From Leifsonia soli (GTDB lineage: Bacteria; Actinomycetota; Actinomycetes; Actinomycetales; Microbacteriaceae), in the NCBI RefSeq assembly GCF_013408745.1, contig NZ_JACCBJ010000001.1, forward strand, positions 310,001 to 374,000: DNA of 64,000 nt. Reading direction: 5' to 3'. Positions 8,673 through 15,132 of the stretch are shown in pieces. The notes under the pieces were generated by a model. The model did not search any database. It had not been told where the DNA came from and saw only the letters and a list, made by a program, of their open reading frames with translations. Position 1 is the first letter of the stretch, and every line of letters begins with the position of its first letter. The position numbers were made by a program, and so were the translations under genes.

Positions 8673-9716
8673 ATGCCGTCCAGCCCCTCGCCCCATGTCG
8701 CCTCGCTCACCGATGCCGCGGACACCTACGAGAACGACTTCGGCCGCATCTCGCAGCTCACCGCCGCCGACTTCCCCATCCTGAAGCGGATGTCGCTGAA
8801 GCGCATCGTCCTCGAGCCGGGCGGTGTCCGCGAGCCGCAGTGGAACGTGAACGCGAACCAGATCGCCTACGTGGTCCGCGGGACCGTGCTGGTGTCGATG
8901 CTGGCCAACGCGGACGAGTTCGCGTCCTTCGTCGTACAGCCGGGTCAGATGTACCACGTCGCCTCCGGCGCGATCTACCACATCGAGAACGTCGGCGAGG
9001 AGACGGCGGAGATCATCGCGTCCCTCCGCACCGCGCGGCCCGCGCACTTCTCGCTGCAGAACAGCTTCAACGCGATGACGGACGCCGTGCTCGGCAACAC
9101 CTACGACCTCCCGTCGTCCGCGTTCGCCGCGTTCGACCGGCACGACGCGCAGCAGATCGTCCGCCGCGAGGGCCCCGCGCGCATCCCGGACACCGCCGGC
9201 CTTCCCAACGCGCACCTCTTCGACATCGCCGGGCAGAACCCGCCGCTGTCGTACGACTACGGCAGCGCGCGGCTGGGCCGCAAGCAGTTCTGGGCCGCCC
9301 TCGACGACCTCTCGATGTACTCGCTCGAGATCGGCCGCACGGGCATGCGCGAGCCGCACTGGCACCCGGTGACGGCCGAGCTCGGCTACGTGCAGAGCGG
9401 GCACGCGCGGATGACGGTGCTCGACCCGGACGGCTCCCTCGACACGTACGAGCTGGAGCCGGGGAACGCCTACTTCATCCCGCGCGCCTACCCGCACCAC
9501 ATCGAGGCGCTGGGCGACGAGGGCATCCACTTCCTGATCTTCTTCGACCAGCCGACACCCGGCGACATCGGCTACCGCGCCACCGCGTCCGCATTCTCGC
9601 GCGAGGTGCTGTCGTCGGCGTTCGGCGTTCCCGAGGCGCAGCTCCCGCAGTTCCCGTTCACGCCGATCGACCCGCTGATCGTCGGGCGGACGAACCCGGT
9701 CGATCCGGTGGAGTAG
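8673..9716 (+). CDS. bicupin protein, oxalate decarboxylase-like
   Basis: A 347-residue double-cupin protein with GAAAGGA before the ATG. The second cupin (about 190-330) has the metal motif EPHWHPVTAELGYV and a later HHIEA, giving His, His, Glu and His ligands for Mn or Fe. The first cupin (about 30-170) has lost them: where HWH is expected it reads PQWNVNANQIAYV. Oxalate decarboxylases need a metal in both domains and catalyse in the N-terminal one, so this protein is unlikely to be a genuine OxdC. It has no signal peptide and is probably an intracellular dioxygenase, isomerase or binding protein. It is convergent with the TetR gene. Confidence 0.8.
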   Translation: MPSSPSPHVASLTDAADTYENDFGRISQLTAADFPILKRMSLKRIVLEPGGVREPQWNVNANQIAYVVRGTVLVSMLANADEFASFVVQPGQMYHVASGAIYHIENVGEETAEIIASLRTARPAHFSLQNSFNAMTDAVLGNTYDLPSSAFAAFDRHDAQQIVRREGPARIPDTAGLPNAHLFDIAGQNPPLSYDYGSARLGRKQFWAALDDLSMYSLEIGRTGMREPHWHPVTAELGYVQSGHARMTVLDPDGSLDTYELEPGNAYFIPRAYPHHIEALGDEGIHFLIFFDQPTPGDIGYRATASAFSREVLSSAFGVPEAQLPQFPFTPIDPLIVGRTNPVDPVE

Positions 9717-9756
9717 GCGCGACGGCTTCGGCCACGCCGACACCGTACAGCCGGGG

Positions 9757-10422
9757 TCAGGCCGCGAGCGCGCCCGTCAGATACGTGCGCAGGATGCGGC
9801 GGAGCCGCGGCTCCAGGTCGATCAGCGCGTGGCCGAGCCGCGGATCGGAACGGTACAGTTCCGCGATCTCCGGGGGCGGGGTGGAGATCTGCCAGAAGGT
9901 GCCGGCCAGCGAGGTCGCGGCGGCGACCAGATCGCGTGCCGCCGGATCCGAGAGGCCGGGCAGCGCCTCCCGGACGGCGTCGGCGATCTCGGCGAGGCTC
10001 TCGCCGCTCGTCAGCTTGTAGCTGCGCACCGCCTCGACGGAGACGTTGCGCTCGAGGTTCAGCGGGGCCTGCGCGAGCAGGTCGCAGAACGCCCCGCGCG
10101 CGGCGAGCGTGGAGGCGAACGCGGCGGCGACCCCGTCGGCGGTGGATGCGCGGCGGACGCGATCGCACAGCACGGGTGTCCACTCCCTCCAGGCCTCGGC
10201 GGTGAGGCGGAGGAAGATCTCCTCGCGGGTCTCGAAGTAGCGCAGCATGGCCGACTTGTGCATCCCGACCGCGTCGGCGATGTCGGTCAGGGTGACCGTG
10301 CGGATGCCGCGCTCCCGGCCGAGCGCGCGGGCGGCGTCGAGGATGGCGTGCTCGCGCGCCGCCTTGGCTTCGGGGGAGCGGGCTCGGCGGGGACCGCTCA
10401 CCGACGTCTCCTGCTGGGTCAT
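9757..10422 (-). CDS. TetR/AcrR-family repressor
   Basis: A 221-residue regulator. Residues about 22-70 are the helix-turn-helix (AILDAARALGRERGIRTVTL, then VGMHKSAMLRYFETREEIF) and the rest is the all-helical ligand and dimer domain. It is divergent from an SDR gene with only 59 bp between the starts, and that gap holds two copies of an operator-like palindrome. Its own -10 (TAAGCT, 10429-10434) ends six bases before the ATG and the first palindrome lies between that -10 and a -35-like TTAACT. It therefore probably represses itself and the SDR. The inducer is unknown. Confidence 0.88.
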   Translation of the reverse strand: MTQQETSVSGPRRARSPEAKAAREHAILDAARALGRERGIRTVTLTDIADAVGMHKSAMLRYFETREEIFLRLTAEAWREWTPVLCDRVRRASTADGVAAAFASTLAARGAFCDLLAQAPLNLERNVSVEAVRSYKLTSGESLAEIADAVREALPGLSDPAARDLVAAATSLAGTFWQISTPPPEIAELYRSDPRLGHALIDLEPRLRRILRTYLTGALAA

Positions 10423-10428
10423 GTGTCC

Positions 10429-10458
10429 AGCTTAGCGCAACGGAGTTGCATTAGTTAA
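10429..10458 (-). promoter_or_regulatory. tetR promoter with operator inside spacer
   Basis: Read on the minus strand: -35-like TTAACT (10453-10458), 18-base spacer and -10 TAAGCT (10429-10434), ending six bases before ATG 10422. The 10437-10449 palindrome fills most of the spacer. Confidence 0.45.
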
Positions 10459-10472
10459 AGAAACGGTGTTTC
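10437..10472. promoter_or_regulatory. twin TetR operators, 23-bp period
   Basis: Two palindromes, GCAACGGAGTTGC (10437-10449) and GAAACGGTGTTTC (10460-10472), each followed by ATTA, begin 23 bp apart, about two helical turns. Each lies in the spacer of one of the two divergent promoters, the arrangement expected for a regulator that represses both genes. Confidence 0.7.
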
Positions 10473-10481
10473 ATTAACGCC

Positions 10482-11342
10482 ATGGAACAGACATGGTTCA
10501 TCACAGGCTCCTCCCGCGGCTTCGGCCGCTCCCTCGTCATCGCCGCGCTCCGGGCGGGTCATCGCGTCGCCGCCACCGCGCGCCGCCCCGAACAGCTCGA
10601 CGACCTCGTCGCCGAGTACGGCGACCGCATCCTGCCCCTTCGACTCGACGTCACCGACGCCGCCCGCGCCGCCGAAGCGCTGCGCGAGGCGTACGAGCGC
10701 TTCGGCCGGCTCGACGTGATCGTGAACAACGCCGGCTACGCCAACGTCTCGCCGATCGAGACGACGGACGACGACGACTTCCGCACCCAGTTCGAGACGA
10801 ACTTCTGGGGTGTCTACACCATCAGCAAGGCGGCCATCCCGCTGCTGCGCCGACAGGGCGGAGGGCTCGTCATCCAGTTCTCCTCCGTCGGCGGGCGGGT
10901 CGGAGGCTCTCCCGGCATCGCGTCGTACCAGGCGGCGAAGTTCGCGATCGACGGCTTCAGCCGGGTCCTGCGGGTCGAGACGGCTCCGTTCGGGGTGAAG
11001 GTCCTCGTCGTCGAGCCGAGCGGCTTCCGCACCGACTGGGCCGGTTCGTCGATGGAGGTGCGCGCGATCCCCGCGGGGTACGAGAGCACCGTCGGCGCGA
11101 TGAATCGCCGGGTGCGGCAGTCCGACGACGGCCCGGCCGGCGACCCGGACCGCGCGGCCGAGATCCTGGTGCGCCTCGCGCAGACCGACGACATCCCGCA
11201 CAACCTCCCGCTGGGGGTGAACGCGACCGAGATGAGCGTCGCGCAGGATCGCCGCCTCCTGGCCTCCGACCTCGCCTGGGCGCCCGTCTCCCGCTCGGCC
11301 GACGCCGCCGAGCCCTACCCCGCCCCTTTCCCGTCCGCCTGA
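10482..11342 (+). CDS. short-chain dehydrogenase/reductase (classical SDR)
   Basis: A 286-residue NAD(P)-dependent oxidoreductase. It has the cofactor loop TGSSRGFG at the N-terminus, with Arg residues nearby that favour NADP (AATARRPEQL), the NNAGY motif, the catalytic Ser in FSSVGG and Tyr-x-x-x-Lys in SYQAAKFAIDG. The C-terminal substrate loop is longer than the minimal SDR core, as in the group close to retinol-type and classical SDRs. It is divergent from the TetR gene and probably controlled by it through the two palindromes in the gap. The substrate is unknown; a xenobiotic aldehyde or ketone would fit a TetR-controlled SDR, but this is inference. Confidence 0.88.
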   Translation: MEQTWFITGSSRGFGRSLVIAALRAGHRVAATARRPEQLDDLVAEYGDRILPLRLDVTDAARAAEALREAYERFGRLDVIVNNAGYANVSPIETTDDDDFRTQFETNFWGVYTISKAAIPLLRRQGGGLVIQFSSVGGRVGGSPGIASYQAAKFAIDGFSRVLRVETAPFGVKVLVVEPSGFRTDWAGSSMEVRAIPAGYESTVGAMNRRVRQSDDGPAGDPDRAAEILVRLAQTDDIPHNLPLGVNATEMSVAQDRRLLASDLAWAPVSRSADAAEPYPAPFPSA

Positions 11343-11364
11343 CCCCCGCTCCGCTCCCGCCCCT

Positions 11365-11440
11365 CCCCACCGTCGAGTCCGCGATCTTTGCACGCGCGCA
11401 CGGCGTGTCGCGTGCAATTCGTGCGTACTCGACGGTGGGG
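11365..11440. repeat. type A palindromic element, copy 3
   Basis: Left arm from 11365 (CCCCACCGTCGAGTCC...TTTGCACGCG) and right arm ending 11440 (CGCGTGCAATTCGTGC...GACGGTGGGG), with a few mismatches in the arms. It lies 23 bp after the SDR stop and runs in frame into the MFS gene: every possible upstream start codon of that gene (TTG 11388, GTG 11412, GTG 11421) is inside it. Confidence 0.85.
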
Positions 11441-12734
11441 GGAGGGGTCGGTAGGGTTCAACGTCACGACCAGCTACCTCTGGTTCGCCCTCACCTTCTG
11501 GGTCTACCTCGAGACCCGGTCGGTGCTGGCCACCGGGATCGTCGGAGGAGCGTACATGCTCCTCGTCGCCGTGTTCTCGATCCTGTTCGGCACGGTCGTC
11601 GACCGCCATCGCAAGCAGCACGTGATGCTGCTCGCCTCCCTGCTGACGCTGGCCGCCTTCTCGATCGCCGGCGTGCTCTACCTCGTCTTCCCGGAGGAGG
11701 CGCTGCTCGATCTGGGCGGTCCGATGTTCTGGATCTTCGCCGGCATCATCCTCTTCGGTGCGGTGGTCGAGAACCTCCGCAACATCGCGCTGTCGACCAC
11801 GGTCACTCTGCTCGTACCGGTCGAGCGGCACGCCAACGCCAACGGCCTCGTCGGTACCGTCCAGGGGCTCGCGTTCATCGTCACCAGCGTCTTCAGCGGA
11901 CTGTCCATCGGCCTGCTCGGGATGGGATGGACACTGGTGATCGCGATCGTGCTGACCGGGCTGGCCGCTTTCCACCTGCTCATGCTGCGCATCCCCGAGG
12001 AGCTCCCGGAGCGCGACGCGTCGGCCTCGGCCGTCGATCTGCGGGGGAGCATCGCGGCGATCCGCCAGGCGCCCGGACTGTTCGCCCTCATCGTCTTCTC
12101 GACATTCAACAACCTCATCGGCGGGGTCTACCTGGCCCTGATGGACCCGTACGGACTGGAGCTCTTCGAGGTGGAGATGTGGGGCATCGTGCTCGGCGTC
12201 GCCTCCACCGGCTTCATCATCGGAGGCCTGGTGGTCGCGAGGTTCGGACTGGGCGCGAACCCCATCCGGACGATGCTGATCCTGGTCGCCGTCATGGGGC
12301 TGCTCGGCGCGACCTTCACCCTCCGGGAGTGGTGGCCGCTGTATGCCGCGGGCATCTGGGCGTACATGGCGCTCGTGCCCGCCGTCGAGGCCTCCGAGCA
12401 GACGGTGATCCAGAAGATCGTGCCGTTCGCGCGCCAGGGCCGCGTCTTCGGGTTCGCACAGGCGCTGGAGTCGGCCGCCGCCCCGATCACGGCGTTCTTG
12501 ATCGCCCCGGTGACGCAGTTCCTGATCATCCCGTACATGGCGTCGGACGCGGGCGCAGCCACCTGGGGATGGCTGCTGGGCGACGGAAGCGCGCGGGGGA
12601 TCGCGCTGGTGTTCCTCGTCTCGGGGCTCGTCATGGTGGGGCTCTCGCTCGGCGCCTTCCTCACCCGCTCCTACCGACGGCTGTCGGCCGAGTACCAGGG
12701 GAGCGCGAACGACACGGTCGTGACGGCTCGGTGA
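11421..12734 (+). CDS. MFS transporter, N-terminus replaced or truncated by repeat
   Basis: A permease of about 437 residues with eleven or so membrane segments. The conserved family part begins at codon 11460 with NVTTSYLWFALTFWVYLETR, already inside the first membrane helix. Relatives I remember have 10-20 more residues before this point. Here the upstream reading frame is palindrome copy 3, with no ATG, only TTG 11388 or GTG 11412/11421, and no convincing ribosome site. GTG 11421 is the nearest choice. Other motifs include GTVVDRHRKQHVM (loop 2-3) and HANANGLVGTVQGLA. It should export small molecules by proton antiport. The gene may be 5'-damaged or may start in the repeat. Confidence 0.75.
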   Translation: MRTRRWGEGSVGFNVTTSYLWFALTFWVYLETRSVLATGIVGGAYMLLVAVFSILFGTVVDRHRKQHVMLLASLLTLAAFSIAGVLYLVFPEEALLDLGGPMFWIFAGIILFGAVVENLRNIALSTTVTLLVPVERHANANGLVGTVQGLAFIVTSVFSGLSIGLLGMGWTLVIAIVLTGLAAFHLLMLRIPEELPERDASASAVDLRGSIAAIRQAPGLFALIVFSTFNNLIGGVYLALMDPYGLELFEVEMWGIVLGVASTGFIIGGLVVARFGLGANPIRTMLILVAVMGLLGATFTLREWWPLYAAGIWAYMALVPAVEASEQTVIQKIVPFARQGRVFGFAQALESAAAPITAFLIAPVTQFLIIPYMASDAGAATWGWLLGDGSARGIALVFLVSGLVMVGLSLGAFLTRSYRRLSAEYQGSANDTVVTAR

Positions 12735-12822
12735 ACAGGCCGAATGGGGGTCTGCCCCGTAAGCTGTGCACTGGCTATGCTTCGGATCGTTCGGGGGAAG
12801 GCCATTCGGAGGGGGAAAGGCC

Positions 12823-13026
12823 ATGTACGGTCTGTCATCGGCGGGAGCATTCGCCGCGGCGGTCGCTGTCGCAGCGATCGTGTTGCTGCTCGCGCCCATC
12901 GGCGAGGTGGTGACGCCGGCGGTCCAGGCGGTGGATCTGGTGGTCGCCGGGGTCGCGGGGGCGGCTGCTGCGACGTTCTTGAGCATCGCGGGAGGCCAGC
13001 GGCACCGCCGACGGCGGGCGCGCTAG
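12823..13026 (+). CDS. small two-helix membrane protein
   Basis: A 67-residue protein preceded by GGAGGGGGAAAGG. Two hydrophobic helices (about residues 5-26 and 36-55) are joined by a short loop, and the tail GGQRHRRRRAR is strongly basic, so the C-terminus is probably cytosolic. I do not recognise a family. It stands alone between the MFS and EAL genes. Small membrane proteins of this form are often assembly or stress subunits, but nothing here fixes a role. Confidence 0.6.
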   Translation: MYGLSSAGAFAAAVAVAAIVLLLAPIGEVVTPAVQAVDLVVAGVAGAAAATFLSIAGGQRHRRRRAR

Positions 13027-13064
13027 CGCCACACCCCCGTTTTCCGCAAGGGGGCCCTCAAAAG

Positions 13065-13093
13065 TTGACAACCTCTCCTTCGGTGGGAATCAT
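13065..13093 (+). promoter_or_regulatory. promoter for EAL gene
   Basis: A consensus -35 TTGACA (13065-13070) is followed after 17 bases by AATCAT (13088-13093), which keeps the A and T that matter most in a -10. It would start transcription near GTG 13101 or just before GTG 13110. Confidence 0.5.
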
Positions 13094-13109
13094 CACGAAG
13101 GTGACGTTG

Positions 13110-13871
13110 GTGGACGGGACCCTCGAGGACTTCGCCCGCGATTTCGAGATCGCGCTGGCGCAGCGCCAGGTCACGGCCGCCTACCAGCCGCAGATCGACG
13201 TGGCGGACGGCGCGGTCGTCGGCGTCGAGGCGCTCGCGCGCTGGACCCATCCGGAGCACGGTGAGGTAGCGCCCGACGTCTTCGTCGACATCGCGCAGAA
13301 GACGGGTCTGCTCCCGCTGCTGACGGCGAGGATCATCTCCGATGTGACCTCCCAGTACATTCCGGGATGCACCATCGACGTCGCCGTCAACGTCTCGGCG
13401 ACCCAGTTGGAGGATCCGTCCCTCTACGACATGTTCGAGGGCGCGTTCGCGACCGGCCGCTGCGACCCGGAGACGCTCACCGTCGAGGTGACGGAGAGCT
13501 ACAGCATCGAGCACCCGGAACGGGTCGCCGCGCCGCTGGAGGCGCTCGCCGCGGCGGGAGTCACGATCTCGGTGGACGACTTCGGCACCGGGCATTCGTC
13601 GTTCGCGCGGGTCGAGTCCCTGCACGCAAGCGAGCTGAAGCTCGACAAGAGCCTGGTGCAGGCGGACGACCGTGTGCGCGAGGTCGCCCAGATCATCACC
13701 GAGGCGCACCGCCGGGGCATCCGCGTGGTCGGCGAGGGCGTCGAGAGCCGTGCGCAGCTGGATCGGCTGGCGTCCGCCGGCTGCGATCGCGCCCAGGGCT
13801 ACTTGATCGCCCGGCCGCAGCCCGCTCCGGCGCTGCTGTCGTGGTACCGGATGCGCACGCGCGAGTCCTGA
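13110..13871 (+). CDS. stand-alone EAL cyclic-di-GMP phosphodiesterase
   Basis: A 253-residue cytosolic protein that is one EAL domain with no GGDEF, PAS or membrane segment. Signature residues are intact: Glu40 in VEALARW, NVSATQL, EVTES, VDDFGTGHSSF, the Lys in ELKLDKSLV, Glu in VVGEGVES and QGYLIARP. It should therefore be able to hydrolyse cyclic-di-GMP to pGpG. GTG 13110 has AAGGTGA just upstream; GTG 13101 is an alternative and would suit leaderless translation from the TTGACA promoter. No cyclase or receptor gene is nearby. It ends at a good hairpin (13879-13908) shared with the convergent gene. Confidence 0.88.
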   Translation: MDGTLEDFARDFEIALAQRQVTAAYQPQIDVADGAVVGVEALARWTHPEHGEVAPDVFVDIAQKTGLLPLLTARIISDVTSQYIPGCTIDVAVNVSATQLEDPSLYDMFEGAFATGRCDPETLTVEVTESYSIEHPERVAAPLEALAAAGVTISVDDFGTGHSSFARVESLHASELKLDKSLVQADDRVREVAQIITEAHRRGIRVVGEGVESRAQLDRLASAGCDRAQGYLIARPQPAPALLSWYRMRTRES

Positions 13872-13878
13872 CGCAGAA

Positions 13879-13908
13879 CGCGCCCGGCCTGCGATGAGGC
13901 CGAGCGCG
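13879..13908. terminator. hairpin between convergent genes
   Basis: CGCGCCCGGCCT (13879-13890) and AGGCCGAGCGCG (13897-13908) pair with one mismatch around a six-base loop, just after the EAL stop and facing the 13931 stop on the other strand. Confidence 0.6.
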
Positions 13909-13930
13909 TGCGGGATGTCCGATCAGCGGA

Positions 13931-14188
13931 TCAGAGGGCGTCGAACGAGTCGATGTCGACGCGCGACTCCTCCTGACGGGGAGCGGGCGGATCGACCTCG
14001 ATCTGCGCCCAGGTCACGGGCATGCCCGGGGAGAACAGCACATCGACGCCGGGCCCGCCCCGGAGCGGCGGGATCGTGACGTAACCGCCGCCGGCGCGCA
14101 CGGCCTCCAGGATCTTCCCGCGCAGGTCGTCCACCGGATCGGGGAGGAAGTAGTCCTTTCCGTCGACCGTGAGGCGGTGAACGATCAT
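13931..14188 (-). CDS. hypothetical small protein
   Basis: An 85-residue soluble protein starting MIVHRLTVDGKDYFLPDPVD with AAAGGA before the ATG. The middle GGGYVTIPPLRGGPGVDVLF looks like a small beta-rich fold; the C-terminus is acidic (VDIDSFDAL). I do not recognise the family. It is divergent from the DUF7882 gene, and small proteins of this kind are often found near each other in Microbacteriaceae. Translation probably uses the visible ribosome site rather than a leaderless start. Confidence 0.65.
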   Translation of the reverse strand: MIVHRLTVDGKDYFLPDPVDDLRGKILEAVRAGGGYVTIPPLRGGPGVDVLFSPGMPVTWAQIEVDPPAPRQEESRVDIDSFDAL

Positions 14189-14313
14189 GCGGCGATCCTT
14201 TCCGAGGGGATGATGTAGAACACTATCGCGGCGTCACGATACACCCGTATTCCGGACGAGTATGCTCGCAGCAGCCTCTGAGGGCGACACGAACGACCAC
14301 ACGAAAGGCATCC

Positions 14314-14628
14314 GTGGGCACACTCCGCTACGACGGCGAAAGCTACGAGCTCGACGACCGCCTCCTGTTCCACATGCAGATCGCGATCAGCACCAAGCTC
14401 CGCCGCGGGGAGAACTTCTTCCTCACCTGGCCGGTGCCGGCCGAGCTCGGCAGCGGGCGTCACACCGTCTGGGTCGACAACGGCGTTCCCCTGCACATCT
14501 TCTTCTCCGGCTCCAAGGTCCCGACGCTCAACAAGGACTGGATCGAGGCCATGATCCAGACCGCCAGCCGGGCCTCCGGGATGATCGTGATGGAGGAGTC
14601 CGAGATCCGCCCGAACCCCGGGCGTTGA
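14314..14628 (+). CDS. DUF7882 family small protein
   Basis: A 104-residue protein starting at GTG 14314 behind GAAAGG. It follows the family pattern closely: MGTLRYDGESYELDDRLLFH, then ISTKLRRGENFFLTW, HTVWVDNGVPLHIFF and a C-terminal WIEAMIQTASRASGMIVM segment. The family seems restricted to Microbacteriaceae and relatives and is sometimes wrongly annotated as an ATP-dependent DNA ligase; no ligase motif is present. Its function is unknown. It is probably induced with stress genes, but nothing in this promoter proves that. Its presence is one reason to place the window in Microbacteriaceae. Confidence 0.75.
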   Translation: MGTLRYDGESYELDDRLLFHMQIAISTKLRRGENFFLTWPVPAELGSGRHTVWVDNGVPLHIFFSGSKVPTLNKDWIEAMIQTASRASGMIVMEESEIRPNPGR

Positions 14629-14766
14629 GCGTGGCCCAGCGCTTATAGCGGAAGCGTTTCGCGAAAACAAGGCCCCCCGGATTTCTTGCTTCACCGAGCG
14701 GGTAGTTCGATCATCTAACTAGATCTTCGAATCGCCCCCGACGGATGAGGAAGTAAGGAAGAAGCC

Positions 14767-15024
14767 ATGGCCGAGTCACTCGCAGACATCATCGACCTGC
14801 CCACCGAGTACGTCTCGTGGCACTCGCCCGCGGCCGCGCTGTGGGTCGCGTCGACGCCGACCGCGTACGTGGGCATGGTCGACCGCAACCACGACGGTTT
14901 CGTGGCCACCGACTGCACCGGCCGCGAGCTGGGCGTGTACGGGACGCTGGAGTCCGCACGCGTCGCCGTGTACGGAGCCTGGGTCGCACCGGCCCCCGCC
15001 GAGGAGCAGGCGCTCATCGCCTGA
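14767..15024 (+). CDS. hypothetical small protein
   Basis: An 85-residue soluble protein with GAGGAAGTAAGGAAG before its ATG. It begins MAESLADIIDLPTEYVSWHS and contains two aromatic beta-like segments (AYVGMVDRNHDGFVATD and ELGVYGTLESARVAVYG). I do not recognise the family; the pattern resembles small single-domain proteins found beside DUF7882 genes. It ends before a strong hairpin terminator. The 138-bp gap upstream contains a TTTCGCGAAA palindrome at 14657-14666 and a -35-like TTGCTT at 14686-14691 but no convincing -10. Confidence 0.65.
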   Translation: MAESLADIIDLPTEYVSWHSPAAALWVASTPTAYVGMVDRNHDGFVATDCTGRELGVYGTLESARVAVYGAWVAPAPAEEQALIA

Positions 15025-15076
15025 CCTCGCCAGACCATCCCGGCCGGCGTTTCGGGTGCGCCACCCGGGATTCGAC

Positions 15077-15110
15077 GGAACCCCGGCACCTTTCCCGGTG
15101 CCGGGGTTCC
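15077..15110. terminator. strong bidirectional hairpin terminator
   Basis: GGAACCCCGGCACC (15077-15090) and GGTGCCGGGGTTCC (15097-15110) form a perfect 14-bp stem with a six-base loop between convergent genes. There is no U tract. Confidence 0.75.
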
Positions 15111-15132
15111 CATCGTTTCGGGACCCGTCCGC

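Noticed and set aside
8673-9716. Oxalate decarboxylase (oxdC)
   Set aside because: The N-terminal cupin lacks the metal-binding His residues needed for catalysis.
10455-12986. Long open frame of over 800 codons on the minus strand opposite the SDR and MFS genes
   Set aside because: Antisense to two genes with clear motifs; its product is low-complexity Asp/Glu/Gly/Arg-rich sequence with no family motif, as expected for the shadow frame of very GC-rich genes.
14314-14628. ATP-dependent DNA ligase annotation for the DUF7882 protein
   Set aside because: The protein has no KxDG motif or other ligase motif and is only 104 residues long.
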